From contig NZ_QLUW01000005.1 in the NCBI RefSeq assembly GCF_003268025.1, positions 62,001 to 126,000 of the forward strand: DNA of 64,000 nt, read 5' to 3'. The notes under the pieces were generated by a model. That model did not search any database, was not told the origin of the DNA, and saw only the letters and a list, made by a program, of their open reading frames with translations. The stretch comes from Paenibacillus montanisoli. GTDB lineage: Bacteria; Bacillota; Bacilli; Paenibacillales; Paenibacillaceae. The position numbers were made by a program, and so were the translations under genes. Positions 1 to 9,976 of the stretch are shown one piece after another (position 1 is the stretch's first letter; the number at the start of each line of letters is the position of its first letter).

Positions 1-680
1 CGCACCTGACTCTTTAGATCTACTAATTCTTCTTGCACAATTTGAAATTCCTGCTTCACGAGCATTCTTTCCGCGATTTCCGTCCTTAGCACTAAATTCG
101 CTAGGGACTGAGCAGGACCGTCGTGAATCTCTCTAGCGATCCGTTTGCGCTCTTCTTCCTGGGCCAAAATAATTTTCAAGCCGATTTGCTGCCTGTTCTT
201 GGCCGATTCCAAAATGCGGGTCACCTGGTTTAAATCTCCTGCGAGGTACTCTAGCACGACGTTGATTTGCGAGGCGATCGATTCCGCTCGATCGATCGAT
301 TTCTCCACATTCCGCACCCGCTTCTGCAAATCATCCCGGCGGGCTTTCAAATACGTCTCTTTCTCCCGGAAAACCATGAGATCGAGCTGCAGCTGCGTCG
401 CTTTTTCGTAAGCCGCTTTAATGTCCTCTTCCTTGTAGCGGACAAAATCGCGGCTTACTTCCGTTAAGCGGATCCGCGCCCGGCGGTAATCCAGCTCCAG
501 CTTATCGACTTTATCGATAATCGCCGCAGCTTCAGCAAGCACTTGGTTGAGTTCCTGACCGAGAGAGAACATTTCTTTTCGCGCGGACTCGCAAATCTCA
601 AAGATTTGATATTTGCTGTCCTCCATCACCGAAACCGCGTTCTTGATCACGCGATCGATGTCGTTTATGCGATAATCCAC
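1..680 (-). CDS. degS: DegS sensor histidine kinase, N-terminal part (cut by window edge)
   Basis: The minus-strand frame is open to the window edge and encodes about 226 residues. The first 160 or so are a long charged helical region matching the DegS sensor (SRDFVRYKEEDIKAAYEKA resembles the B. subtilis DegS segment). They are followed by the HisKA_3 phospho-acceptor motif AQEEERKRIAREIHDGPAQS, which contains the phosphorylated His. There is no transmembrane segment, so it is a cytoplasmic kinase, as known for DegS, which phosphorylates DegU to control exoenzymes, motility and competence. The ATPase domain, and presumably degU, lie beyond the left edge. The start is the GTG at 680, with GAGGT close upstream; an in-frame GTG at 695 is an alternative. 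The family is clear; the start is not. Confidence 0.85.
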   Translation of the reverse strand, partial: MDYRINDIDRVIKNAVSVMEDSKYQIFEICESARKEMFSLGQELNQVLAEAAAIIDKVDKLELDYRRARIRLTEVSRDFVRYKEEDIKAAYEKATQLQLDLMVFREKETYLKARRDDLQKRVRNVEKSIDRAESIASQINVVLEYLAGDLNQVTRILESAKNRQQIGLKIILAQEEERKRIAREIHDGPAQSLANLVLRTEIAERMLVKQEFQIVQEELVDLKSQV

Positions 681-751
681 GATACCTCGGCCCACTTTCT
701 GCAAGTTATACTGAACCTATCATATCACATAACCGGCCCTAGGCGACTATC

Positions 752-3451
752 TCATTGAACGGTAATCGTGCCCAATTTCCCATTCCAGTTGACTTGTAGG
801 CCTAATTGTTCAGAAACGAGCCGAATCGGAACTAACGTACGGCCGCTTCTCGTAATCGGCGCAACCTCGGATTGCTTCCGAACGCCGGTCAACAAGAAGT
901 CCTTCCGCCCCACCCACATTTCCAGCAGCTTGTCGCCGCGCAGCACGGAAACGCGTTTCATTGTAGGCTCCCAGCCGATCTGCGCGCCCATCGCTTCCGT
1001 TACGAAACGAAGAGGCAGGTACGTCGTACCGTTCAGCAGCAGCGGTGTAACATCCATCTTGTAAAGCTGTCCATCTACCTTGGCCGACTTGGAGCCGATT
1101 TTCAGCTCGATCGTCGGACGTTTCGGTTCGGCAATCACAGCCGGATACTGGAACGAAATGTTATCCCAAGCGAGCAGGCCGGTTAGCGCACGCTCATCCT
1201 GGCCGTCCTCCAGGGAGGCAACATACAGCCGTTTCAGCTTCACCGGGTAAGCCATTTTATCAGCAGGCAGATTGACCTTAATCTGCTTCCAGCCGACCCA
1301 ATCCACCTGCTTCGCCAGCGTCACCAGATGGGCAGCGCCTTTGCTGTCGATGAATTCGGCGCGGACCCAGTTCAAGCTGCCGTCACCCATCACATCGACA
1401 TTCATTGCCGAAGGATTGCCTTCCACCTGGCGGCCGGTGCCGTTCAGTACCGCATAAGCCGCCTTCGTGCCGGATCCTCCGGTAAAATCATACTGCAATT
1501 GCAGGACATTCGTTGTATTCTCGCCCGGTAGTCCCGAGGCTACGGTAGATGTTCCTACTACACCATTCGTACCTTGGAACGAAATTGGGTAGGTATTCCC
1601 AGAAAAATCTTCAAATTTTTTGTCGGATCCGGCTGCTAGTGCCGCCATGGAGGAAAATCCATCATAACGGGCAATGAGATAGCCCGCTTGCGCAGAAGGA
1701 TTCACGGCTCCGATGGTCAGCGTGTCTCCGCTCCAGGTGCCTGTGAAGCCCTTCATTTCCCATTTAAGAGAAGAAGCCGGAACGGTCAATTGACGGCCGT
1801 CCTTCAGCGTCACGCGAACCGGTACGGATATGGACTTTCCGCTCTCTAGCACGAGCGAGCTTGCATCTACGTTCATGGATGCGATCGAATCGCCGCCGAT
1901 TACTTCAATGTTCAGCTTATCGCTGATCGTGCCGGATTTCACGGTGATGGACGTCTTCCCGGCTTTCGTCGCAGTAAAGGTGTTGCCGGCAAAGGTGCCA
2001 AGCGCGCTCTCGGCCCTCCAGACAGGAGCCAGCGAGCCTGGGTCTACCGGATTATAGTACGTGTCATAGGCTTTCATCGTATACGAAGCTTGCTGACCTA
2101 GGAACAGCACGCTGCTTCCGCTTGCTTTAATGCCTTTCAATTGGCCCTGCGGCGCCGTCGAGAACACGCCGATACCGTTCGTCACTAGGCGCTGCGTATC
2201 GCCGTATTCCGTCGGGAATGCCAGCTCTGTGCCCGTTTCGCCCAGCGGGCGGGCAATCATCGTCGTCGAGCCGCCGCCGTCCAGGTTTACGCCCTTCCAA
2301 ACGCCAAGCTGCACCATAAGCTGCTGCAGCTCGGGCAGAGTCACGCCTTGGCTGCTTCCGCTGTCCTCAACGGTAATCAGGAGTGCCTTCGTACCGTCCA
2401 TGGAGTAGCCGACCGCCGTACGCGCGCGGTCTGTGCTCGGACTGATGCTGCTAGGATTACGGGAGTATGTAGCCGCTTTACCTTGGTCGACAAGAATCGT
2501 ATGGCCGCCGATCAGCATTTGCAGCGAAGAAGGGTCTACCTTCTGCCCGGTCGATTGCGAGACCAGGTTATAGGTTGCATTTACCGCCTGACCGACCTGC
2601 AGATGATCCCTGACATATTGAGCCGCTTTGCCATGCGTCCGCAAAATGTAGCCGTCTACGGGAGCCGTACCCGGAATCATTGCATTTTCCGCGATCTGCA
2701 TGACAATGCCGTTCTGCACCAGCACCTCCGTCGGCGTTGTGGAGCTATCCGCCACATCCGGGCGCGACTGCGTCCAGGCGCTAGTATAGATATACATCGC
2801 ATTGGCATGGCTGAATCCATTGTCCGGCTCCGTTTTGTATGCCGCCTTATTGATGCCGGACAGCGAGAATGTCGAGCCGTCGCCTGCCGTTACGGCGCCT
2901 TCGAAGCTATACATGTCGATGACCGGCTTCCGGTCCGCCGTGACGGCGAAAGCATACATGCCCGTCAGCTTCGATGGACTCGACACTAGCGTTCCGCCAG
3001 TCACTTCGGCGCCGATCGGGCTGCCTTTGCCGCCTGCCGTGTTAAAATAGTCACCATTGATGCCGGCCACCGCACCGGTGTTCTCCACCATATTACCCAC
3101 TGAGCCGACACCAGAAACCGAGCCCGGCTTGCCGTTCATGACATCCAACTTGACGTAAGGGTTCGTGAGGTCGATTTCAATGACGTGGACACGGGAAATC
3201 GTTGCGCCTTCTCCCAGTTTGTTCGACCAAGTATAATCGACGCGTTTCGCGCCTGCGGTAATCATCTCTTCAAATACTTTAACCAGCTGCTGCTGCACGA
3301 CAGGGGTAACCGTCTCGCCGGCAGCCGCCGCCACAGGCGCCGCAGGCCATACAATTGTCGAAACTGGCTGCGCCAACAGCGCGGCCCCGAGCGTCAACGT
3401 TAACAATTGCTTGCCGGCAAAGACCGGTTTCTTCTCTTCAAATCCTCGCAT
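752..3451 (-). CDS. Secreted phosphodiester glycosidase (NAGPA domain) with C-terminal stalk domain
   Basis: 899 aa. A signal peptide (hydrophobic residues about 15-45) is followed by a phosphodiester glycosidase domain (NAGPA/DUF2233 family, about 80-430) with the signature NLDGGGSTTM. Next come Ig-like beta domains (about 435-620), a beta-sandwich region (about 620-780) and a C-terminal copper-amine-oxidase-N-like stalk domain (about 790-899, LPLRFVTEAMGAQIGWEP followed by GRTLVPIRLVSEQLG). The NAGPA family cleaves sugars from phosphodiesters, so a wall polymer or exopolysaccharide substrate is an inference. The ATG at 3451 has GGGAGAG upstream. It lies 71 bp upstream of degS on the same strand with no obvious terminator between, so read-through into degS is possible. 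Confidence 0.8.
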   Translation of the reverse strand: MRGFEEKKPVFAGKQLLTLTLGAALLAQPVSTIVWPAAPVAAAAGETVTPVVQQQLVKVFEEMITAGAKRVDYTWSNKLGEGATISRVHVIEIDLTNPYVKLDVMNGKPGSVSGVGSVGNMVENTGAVAGINGDYFNTAGGKGSPIGAEVTGGTLVSSPSKLTGMYAFAVTADRKPVIDMYSFEGAVTAGDGSTFSLSGINKAAYKTEPDNGFSHANAMYIYTSAWTQSRPDVADSSTTPTEVLVQNGIVMQIAENAMIPGTAPVDGYILRTHGKAAQYVRDHLQVGQAVNATYNLVSQSTGQKVDPSSLQMLIGGHTILVDQGKAATYSRNPSSISPSTDRARTAVGYSMDGTKALLITVEDSGSSQGVTLPELQQLMVQLGVWKGVNLDGGGSTTMIARPLGETGTELAFPTEYGDTQRLVTNGIGVFSTAPQGQLKGIKASGSSVLFLGQQASYTMKAYDTYYNPVDPGSLAPVWRAESALGTFAGNTFTATKAGKTSITVKSGTISDKLNIEVIGGDSIASMNVDASSLVLESGKSISVPVRVTLKDGRQLTVPASSLKWEMKGFTGTWSGDTLTIGAVNPSAQAGYLIARYDGFSSMAALAAGSDKKFEDFSGNTYPISFQGTNGVVGTSTVASGLPGENTTNVLQLQYDFTGGSGTKAAYAVLNGTGRQVEGNPSAMNVDVMGDGSLNWVRAEFIDSKGAAHLVTLAKQVDWVGWKQIKVNLPADKMAYPVKLKRLYVASLEDGQDERALTGLLAWDNISFQYPAVIAEPKRPTIELKIGSKSAKVDGQLYKMDVTPLLLNGTTYLPLRFVTEAMGAQIGWEPTMKRVSVLRGDKLLEMWVGRKDFLLTGVRKQSEVAPITRSGRTLVPIRLVSEQLGLQVNWNGKLGTITVQ

Positions 3452-3560
3452 TACTCTAGCAACTCTCCCATCACAAAATTTGGTTCTATGATGGTTAGAC
3501 TATGAAACTACTAGAAAAGTTACGTCTGATAGAAGAGTCCTATCAATCTCGTTTTTCCGA

Positions 3561-3598
3561 CAAAAAAAAGCTATCCAAGTCTCCCGACCGGATAGCTT
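3561..3598 (-). terminator. Rho-independent terminator after the 1474-aa SLH gene
   Basis: A perfect 9-bp stem AAGCTATCC/GGATAGCTT (3568-3576 with 3590-3598) is followed on the minus strand by eight T, 10 bp past the stop of the 3608-8032 gene. Confidence 0.85.
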
Positions 3599-3607
3599 GT
3601 CCTAGGT

Positions 3608-6600
3608 TTAGATATCGATATATTCCACATAGCTCAGAAGACGCTTAATCATGACCGCAGCCTCTGCCCGGGTGGCTTTGTTCTTCGGACCGAAGGTGTT
3701 CGCCGTCATTCCGCCGATGATGCCGGCGTCTACCCCTTTAGCGACGTTGCTTTGCGTCCATGCGGCAATTCCCCCCCGGTCCTTGAACCGCTTCAGCAGC
3801 TCGGCGGTCGATTGCTTCGGCACGATATTCACGCCGGCCGCGCTAGCCGCGCGTACCATCATCGCCGCCATTTCTTCTCGGGTAATCGGACTGTTGGGCC
3901 TGAAGGTGCCGTCCACCAGCCCCGTTACGATTCCTGCCTTGCTTGCCGCTCCGATATAAGCTGCCAGCGCCGTTGCGGTGTTCACATCTCTGAACTTGCC
4001 CGCCGCCAAGCGTTCGCCGTCAAGGCCAAGACCTTTCGCAATAAACATCGCGAACTCGCCGCGCGTAATGGCACTGTTCGGCGCGAATTCTGTCAGCGTT
4101 CTGCCTTCTACGATAAATTTATTCGCTAGCAGAAGCACGTCACTGCGTGCCCAATGCTTATTCAAGTCGGTGTAGGCTGCCGCTCCTCGCACGACTGCAT
4201 AGACGCCATTAGCGCTTTTGCGCTTGAAGGTAATAACGGACTGGCCGCTTGTATTCGTCACTTGCGTCGGGACATAGGAGATCTTGCCCGTTTCCGGATC
4301 CAGCCACACAGCTGCCGTCTGCTTGCCGCTCAGTACGGCGGACGTTTTGACCGATGTTGTTACATGACCATTGAGCGATTCGATCGTTTTCGTCTGTCCG
4401 TAGCTGGATACAGCAAGCTGAATGCTTACGGGATTTACGAGCGTTTGCGCATTCGTCCCGTTCAGCTGGGTGATGAGCGTCGTCGCAAGCGTTCCGGCAT
4501 TCGTATCGATGGAAACGATCAACTGACCGACTGCGCTTGCCGCATTCATCATTTGCCCTAACTGCGTGTAGTTCAATGCGCTAAGCGGGATTTCAAACGT
4601 AACCGACTTGTATGCAATCGCGATGGATGCGTTGGAGGTCGCCTTCCTCGCCGCTTCCATCGTTCCGAGCGGAAGCGCGACTACTGCCGCCTTCTCCATA
4701 TCCGGTACGGTGAAGACAACGCGAGGTACCGTACCTCCTGCTTTGCGAATGGCGCTAAAGGCTGCCGTCACTTTTTCGGAAGTAAGCGCAAATTGATTCA
4801 CTGCCGCTCCCGCCGGAGATACGACTGAGGTCGTGGTCGCGCCCGAAACTTTGATCTCCAAACCGCCGCCTGCCGACGCTGTGAAATCACCGTCTGCGGA
4901 ATCCTCCCAAGTCGTCTGGTTAGCAGCGTTGGAATCGGTGAAGGCTGCCGCCTCTGCCCCGGATACGGAACGAATTGCAATTCCCGTACTGCTGTAGCTA
5001 GCCTTGACGGAGTCGCCGACGCCAATAGGCGTATATAAGCTAAGTACGATCGAAGCGCCTTTAATGACTGCCGTAGCGATAGGACGCGAGACGTTATTCA
5101 CTTTGACGCTAAACTGTGAGGTACCTGGCAGGTACGCCTTGTTTAGCGCTTCTGCGAACGTTATCGTTACTTCGCTGCCTTTTGCCACGATGCCATTCAA
5201 CGCTAGCGTCGTCGCCCCGCTTCCGTTTGCCGGCATGCTGCTAAAGATAAGAGCAGCATTGCCGCTGACGTCGGCAATGGCCGACGAGCCGCCAAAATAA
5301 GAAACAAGCACGATATCGCTTGAAGCGACTGCGGACGACAGCCTTAAAATAACTTGCGAGCCACTGATTGTAACGGAAGTAACCGGTCTAGCCGCTCCGT
5401 TTACCGTAACGTAGTAGGCGGTCACTGGCGGAGCCGGCGCCTGCTTAAGCATTTCGTTATAGTTCAGCGCCACGGTCGAAGCTAACGCCGTAACGCTTTG
5501 CAGCACGGGCGCCAGCGCATCCGAACCGTTCTGAATCGAGAAGGAGCTAAATGACGTGAGCTCATTATTCGCCATATCTCGCAGCGGGAACGAGGAGCTC
5601 GAATAGGACAGTCTTACGGTCTGCCCTTCTATGGCCGGGCTCCCGCTAAACGTCAGGAATGCGGAGGCTCCTCCCCCGCTTAGCTGAGTAACCGTACGGT
5701 TCGTACCGTCAACGCTAACCGTAAATTGAAAATATGCGCTAGCATGGATCGCAGACAGCTCTTCGCTAAAGGTCAAAATAATCATATTGCCGGCGACCGT
5801 ACCGCTAAGCAGCCTAGGCGCAACCGTATCAGGCGCGTTTGCCACATCCAGATTGGAGAAGTCCGCGACCGGCATGCCGGACAGATCCTTAAGCGGTTTC
5901 GTGCCTGGCGAGTAGGAAACCTTGATGATTTGCCCATTCGCGACACTGCTTAGCAGCGTAAGCGTCACGGCTTGGCCATCAACTTGCACGCTTGTTACCG
6001 CCCTCGAAGCCCCGCCTGCCGTTACGTAGAAGTTGGCCGGATAGGGCGTCGCGCTTGCGCTTTCGTTCAGCCCTTTGTTGAAGGTGAGCTTAATTTGCGT
6101 GCCGGATTGCAGCTCCGCCTTCGTCACTGCAGGAGCGCCGCCGGAATTAAGCGCGGTCCGGAACGTCCATTGATATTGATTCAGAATGCCGTCGAAGGCA
6201 TTGCCGGCCAAATCGGTGATGGCCCCTTGTGCGATTTCGACATAGTAATTCGTATAAACAGCTAGTTCACCGTTTACAGATATCAATAGCTTCCTGTTGT
6301 TATCAGGGTCGACGATGAACGAAGTCGAAACCGCTGAGGCTGCGCCTCCGGATACCCGCTTGACCACAATGGCTTCCGGATCGCTTGAAGCAAGTGCGAT
6401 CGGTTCACTGAATACAGCCTCGAAATCCGCCCCAAGAGCCGGAATATCCACTGCCGCGTTGCCAGGCGATTGCGTGACGATCGTCGGCTTCACGTTATCC
6501 TGCGTGACCGTGAATCGCCATGCATTCGGACCGGACAGTCCGGCAAAATTGTTCCCTTTCGAATCGGAAAACGCTTGTCCGCCGATTTCCACGTAGTAGC

Positions 6601-8032
6601 TCTGGTTGTTCGTGTAGCTTCTGCTGCCGTCCGTTACGACAATCTTCGCCGTTCCGCCCCCGCTTACATTAGAGGATGTTACAGGAATGGTCGTAAATAC
6701 GGCATCGGTCGCCGCGTAACGAATGGTGATGCTGCCTGTGCCCGGATAGACCGGTTCACTGAAATTCATTTCCAAATTCACGGCCGTTGTGGTTTGCACG
6801 CTTGATGGCTTGCGTTCGGCGAGCAGCACTGGCGGCGTCGCATCGTTGCCCGGATCGGTGAAGAAATTCCAGCTCGTCGCATCCGTAATGCCTTGGTACT
6901 GCTTTGTCGAATCCGACGCATCGGCAAAAGCGCCTGGATCAATCAGAATATAGAAGCCTGTATTCGGCGCCAGATCGTTTGTGGGATTAATGACAACCGA
7001 GCTGCCTACCCCATTGGAGCCGACTGTTACACTGGCCGAATTGACGCTGATCGTTTGAACGTTGCTGTTATCGGATATTTTGTTGATGCGGATATACCCC
7101 GTATTTGCCCGGACTGCGCCAGGGAACGAAATATAAAAATTCGAAGAGACGCTTACGGCGAACGTATTATCGGCAGGCTCGAAAACCGCCGCACCCAGCG
7201 GTGGCGAGGAAGTCGTAAATCGCCATCTACTCGGGGCAATACCTGCAAAAGCATTACCGGCCGCGTCCTGAAAAGCTCCGTTCGGCACGACTACCTCATA
7301 GGTGCTGTTCCCTTTCAGCGTACTCGGCAAATTGACGACAATCGTACCGTTCGCGCTGCCGCTGCCCGTCACGCCAGTCGAATTGACGCTTACGGATTGC
7401 ACATCTGCCGGCTGGTTGATATTCGTCACGGTAATCGTGCCGCTTGCCGCAAAAACCGGTTCGCTAAATGCCATAGTTAGCGCAGTTCCTATATCGGCTG
7501 CCAAACCGTTAACCGGCCGAAGTGCATTCGGACCGGTCGACAGCACCGGGGCTGCCTTATCGATGGCGGAAACGGTCGTAAATACCCATCCTACCGCGCT
7601 CGTGAGCCCAGCGTAGCTCGCATTGTTATCGTTTGTGAAGGCTCCCGCATCAATCGTGACGTAGTAACTCGTATTCAACGCAAAATTGCTGCTTGGCGAG
7701 ATGGTTACGATATTTCGGTTCGTTCCTGAACCGACCGAAACCCGATTGTCGGTTTCCACCACATACGACTCAAACAGTTGATTGTCGATCTGCTTGCGAA
7801 TTTGAATGGTCGCGGAGCCCGTGCCTTTCTTCACGTTTTCGTCAAAGGCAATAATCAGCCTCCCGTTCACCGCTACATTCGAAGCATGATTGGATGGTGA
7901 AATACTTGATAGGATCGGACCGCCAGCGGCGGCCGAGACTTTCGATGGAATGGCGGCGAATCCACCAACGGCGAATTGAACGAATAATAGTGCTGCAACT
8001 AAGATAGAAATCCATCTTCGATTTAGGACCAA
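3608..8032 (-). CDS. Giant Ig-like repeat exoprotein with three C-terminal SLH domains
   Basis: 1474 aa. A signal peptide (hydrophobic 8-32, cleavage after VSA) is followed by five Big_5-type Ig domains of about 115 residues (about 38-635), each with the 'F(S)EPV...I' strand pattern and ending in a 'W.FTT'-like strand. Then come four SwmB-like repeats of about 100 residues (about 640-1035, each with 'ltfne.ln' and 'v.vsY' strands), a beta-rich linker, and three SLH domains (about 1270-1474) with motifs TRGE, TREE and TRAE. SLH domains bind pyruvylated secondary wall polymer, so the protein is surface anchored; its binding partner is unknown. The start is TTG at 8032, with GGGAG nine bases upstream. 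A terminator lies 10 bp past the stop. Confidence 0.85.
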   Translation of the reverse strand: MVLNRRWISILVAALLFVQFAVGGFAAIPSKVSAAAGGPILSSISPSNHASNVAVNGRLIIAFDENVKKGTGSATIQIRKQIDNQLFESYVVETDNRVSVGSGTNRNIVTISPSSNFALNTSYYVTIDAGAFTNDNNASYAGLTSAVGWVFTTVSAIDKAAPVLSTGPNALRPVNGLAADIGTALTMAFSEPVFAASGTITVTNINQPADVQSVSVNSTGVTGSGSANGTIVVNLPSTLKGNSTYEVVVPNGAFQDAAGNAFAGIAPSRWRFTTSSPPLGAAVFEPADNTFAVSVSSNFYISFPGAVRANTGYIRINKISDNSNVQTISVNSASVTVGSNGVGSSVVINPTNDLAPNTGFYILIDPGAFADASDSTKQYQGITDATSWNFFTDPGNDATPPVLLAERKPSSVQTTTAVNLEMNFSEPVYPGTGSITIRYAATDAVFTTIPVTSSNVSGGGTAKIVVTDGSRSYTNNQSYYVEIGGQAFSDSKGNNFAGLSGPNAWRFTVTQDNVKPTIVTQSPGNAAVDIPALGADFEAVFSEPIALASSDPEAIVVKRVSGGAASAVSTSFIVDPDNNRKLLISVNGELAVYTNYYVEIAQGAITDLAGNAFDGILNQYQWTFRTALNSGGAPAVTKAELQSGTQIKLTFNKGLNESASATPYPANFYVTAGGASRAVTSVQVDGQAVTLTLLSSVANGQIIKVSYSPGTKPLKDLSGMPVADFSNLDVANAPDTVAPRLLSGTVAGNMIILTFSEELSAIHASAYFQFTVSVDGTNRTVTQLSGGGASAFLTFSGSPAIEGQTVRLSYSSSSFPLRDMANNELTSFSSFSIQNGSDALAPVLQSVTALASTVALNYNEMLKQAPAPPVTAYYVTVNGAARPVTSVTISGSQVILRLSSAVASSDIVLVSYFGGSSAIADVSGNAALIFSSMPANGSGATTLALNGIVAKGSEVTITFAEALNKAYLPGTSQFSVKVNNVSRPIATAVIKGASIVLSLYTPIGVGDSVKASYSSTGIAIRSVSGAEAAAFTDSNAANQTTWEDSADGDFTASAGGGLEIKVSGATTTSVVSPAGAAVNQFALTSEKVTAAFSAIRKAGGTVPRVVFTVPDMEKAAVVALPLGTMEAARKATSNASIAIAYKSVTFEIPLSALNYTQLGQMMNAASAVGQLIVSIDTNAGTLATTLITQLNGTNAQTLVNPVSIQLAVSSYGQTKTIESLNGHVTTSVKTSAVLSGKQTAAVWLDPETGKISYVPTQVTNTSGQSVITFKRKSANGVYAVVRGAAAYTDLNKHWARSDVLLLANKFIVEGRTLTEFAPNSAITRGEFAMFIAKGLGLDGERLAAGKFRDVNTATALAAYIGAASKAGIVTGLVDGTFRPNSPITREEMAAMMVRAASAAGVNIVPKQSTAELLKRFKDRGGIAAWTQSNVAKGVDAGIIGGMTANTFGPKNKATRAEAAVMIKRLLSYVEYIDI

Positions 8033-8121
8033 CAGTACCCACTCCCTACTAATGAAACATGTACTATATTTTTCGGTTGGGAGTGAGTTGAAATGAAGGC
8101 TTCGTTTGTAAAATATGCACG

Positions 8122-8152
8122 AAAAAAACCGCTCCTTGTCAGGAGCGGTTTT
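8122..8152. terminator. Bidirectional terminator after metK
   Basis: AAAACCGCTCCT/AGGAGCGGTTTT (8125-8136 with 8141-8152) is a 12-bp perfect stem with loop TGTC. Minus-strand T residues follow, 18 bp after the metK stop. Confidence 0.85.
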
Positions 8153-8169
8153 GAACTAAATGTCGATTA

Positions 8170-9375
8170 TTAGCGCTGTGCGTCAGCTTTCAACTGCTCT
8201 GCTTTGTCAACGCGTTCCCATGGAACATCGAGGTCCGTACGGCCGAAGTGACCGTAAGCAGCCGTTTTGCTGTAGATAGGACGACGCAGGTCAAGCATCT
8301 TGATAATGCCTGCTGGGCGAAGGTCGAAGTTGTTCTTGATGACTTCAACAAGTACTTCCTCATCGACTGTACCCGTACCGTAAGTGTCCACGTTGATGGA
8401 AACCGGATTTGCTACGCCGATCGCGTAAGCAAGCTGGATTTCGCATTTATCTGCAAGGCCTGCAGCAACGATGTTTTTCGCTACATAACGCGCTGCATAC
8501 GCTGCGGAACGGTCAACTTTTGTCGGATCCTTACCGGAGAATGCACCGCCGCCGTGACGAGCGTAACCGCCATACGTATCAACGATGATTTTACGGCCAG
8601 TCAGACCCGCATCGCCTTGAGGACCGCCGATTACGAAACGGCCTGTAGGGTTAATAAAGTACTTCGTTTCTTCATCCAGCCATTCCGAAGGAACGACAGG
8701 GGCGATAACGTGCTCGCGGATGTCCGCTTGGATTTGCTCCAGCGTAACTTCTTCCGCATGCTGTGTCGAAACAACGATGGCGTCAACGCGCTTCGGTTTG
8801 CCATCAATGTACTCGATTGTAACTTGCGTTTTACCGTCAGGACGAAGGTACTCGAGAGTGCCGTTCTTGCGCACTTCCGACAAACGACGGGAAATGCGGT
8901 GTGCAAGCGCGATTGGAAGCGGCATAAGCTCTGGTGTTTCGTTCGATGCGAAACCGAACATCAGACCTTGGTCGCCAGCGCCGATATCCGGGTTCTCTTG
9001 ATGAACGTTTTCTACGCCTTCACGAGTTTCAAGCGCAGCGTTAACGCCTTGCGCGATGTCAGCGGATTGCTCGTTAAGCGACGTAAGAACCGCACAAGTG
9101 CTGTAATCGAAGCCATACTTCGCGCGCGTGTAGCCGATTTCTTTAACCGTCTTACGTACGATTGCAGGAATATCGACATAATCCGCTTTACTGCTGATTT
9201 CACCGATAACAAGTACAAGACCTGTAGCTACCGATACTTCGCACGCTACGCGCGCATACGGGTCAACTTCAAGAAAAGCATCCAATACCGCGTCTGAAAT
9301 CTGATCGCAAATCTTGTCGGGATGGCCTTCCGTAACCGATTCCGACGTGAACAAGTGACGTCCTTTAAGTGACAT
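8170..9375 (-). CDS. metK: S-adenosylmethionine synthetase
   Basis: 401 aa, full length for MetK. It makes S-adenosylmethionine from methionine and ATP in the cytoplasm. Visible family motifs are [20 protein letters not shown] at the N-terminus (ATP and Mg site), [10 protein letters not shown], and the central [22 protein letters not shown] loop (quoted in part). The ATG at 9375 is preceded by TAGGAGGTTGAGATC, a strong ribosome binding site. It is a single gene with its own terminator. Upstream lies a hairpin followed by a T-run rather than a recognisable S-box aptamer; see the separate entries. Confidence 0.97.
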   Translation of the reverse strand: MSLKGRHLFTSESVTEGHPDKICDQISDAVLDAFLEVDPYARVACEVSVATGLVLVIGEISSKADYVDIPAIVRKTVKEIGYTRAKYGFDYSTCAVLTSLNEQSADIAQGVNAALETREGVENVHQENPDIGAGDQGLMFGFASNETPELMPLPIALAHRISRRLSEVRKNGTLEYLRPDGKTQVTIEYIDGKPKRVDAIVVSTQHAEEVTLEQIQADIREHVIAPVVPSEWLDEETKYFINPTGRFVIGGPQGDAGLTGRKIIVDTYGGYARHGGGAFSGKDPTKVDRSAAYAARYVAKNIVAAGLADKCEIQLAYAIGVANPVSINVDTYGTGTVDEEVLVEVIKNNFDLRPAGIIKMLDLRRPIYSKTAAYGHFGRTDLDVPWERVDKAEQLKADAQR

Positions 9376-9502
9376 CTGATCTCAACCTCCTACAGCCTTC
9401 AAAATTCTAAGTATGATGAATATAATGCACAAAATGCTGGGACTCTATAAAGAAAATCCACTTCCCAAAGGAACTTATATATATGCCCAACGTTTCGATT
9501 CC

Positions 9503-9541
9503 AAAAAATGAACCTTTTCCGACTAAGCAAATCGGAAAAGG
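9503..9541 (-). terminator. Hairpin plus T-run between the SASP gene and metK (terminator or attenuator)
   Basis: CCTTTTCCGA/TCGGAAAAGG (9513-9522 with 9532-9541) is a perfect 10-bp stem, followed on the minus strand by TTCATTTTTT. It lies 74 bp past the SASP stop and 128 bp before metK. It may simply end the SASP transcript. If metK starts from the promoter at 9568-9596, the hairpin would sit about 20 nt into the metK leader and could attenuate it. Confidence 0.7.
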
Positions 9542-9567
9542 TCTCATGAATAACTCTCTAAAACAGT

Positions 9568-9596
9568 ATGATACCGAATCTGTCGCTTTGTGTCAA
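9568..9596 (-). promoter_or_regulatory. Candidate sigma-A promoter upstream of metK
   Basis: The minus strand reads TTGACA (9591-9596), a 17-bp spacer, then TATCAT (9568-9573). The match to the vegetative consensus is near perfect. It lies downstream of the SASP stop at 9615, so it can only serve metK, but it fires into the 9503-9541 hairpin. Confidence 0.65.
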
Positions 9597-9614
9597 TGGT
9601 TAAGCAAGCCGTGA

Positions 9615-9887
9615 TTACAGTCCTTTAAGCACTTGCTCGGCACGCTGTACGAGCAGCCTCGTCATATTGCCGCCAACAAAACCGACGTCTCTTGTCGCGA
9701 GCTGCGACCAATTGACTTGCCCGCCGCTTGAGCCGCCAGTACCGCCAAGCTCTCCCGCAAATTCCGTATCGCTTGCGCCAGCATTGAATCCGCCTGTCAT
9801 AAGGCCAAGCTCGGCTGCAATTTCATACTTCATTTGATTAAGCGCTTGAGCACATTCCGGAACAACCTTACGATTACTTCTCGACAT
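9615..9887 (-). CDS. Alpha/beta-type small acid-soluble spore protein
   Basis: 90 aa. SASPs coat and protect DNA in the spore core and are degraded on germination. The family signatures KYEIAAELGL and NMTRLLVQRAEQ are present, separated by a Gly/Ser-rich insert (GELGGTGGSSGGQVNW) that makes it longer than the usual 65-75 residues. The start is the ATG at 9887, because AGGAGGT lies seven bases upstream; a GTG at 9896 overlaps that site and is rejected. A CACACTA element (9915-9921) resembles a forespore (sigma-G/F) -10. The GPR protease site region is not the canonical TEFAGE sequence exactly, but DTEFAGELG matches it well. Confidence 0.93.
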   Translation of the reverse strand: MSRSNRKVVPECAQALNQMKYEIAAELGLMTGGFNAGASDTEFAGELGGTGGSSGGQVNWSQLATRDVGFVGGNMTRLLVQRAEQVLKGL

Positions 9888-9976
9888 GATAAGCACCTCC
9901 TGATGGGATGCTTATAGTGTGTGCCTAGACACATGGTTCGAAGCGGCTAAGTTGTTGTCAGTTCGGGTAAAATAAA

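Noticed and set aside
8248-9297. 349-codon plus-strand frame antisense to metK
   Set aside because: It is fully covered by metK, which has all catalytic motifs. The antisense protein has no recognisable features or ribosome site.
9376-9600. SAM (S-box) riboswitch before metK
   Set aside because: No S-box core or long leader was found between the promoter and the hairpin; only a simple hairpin with a T-run.
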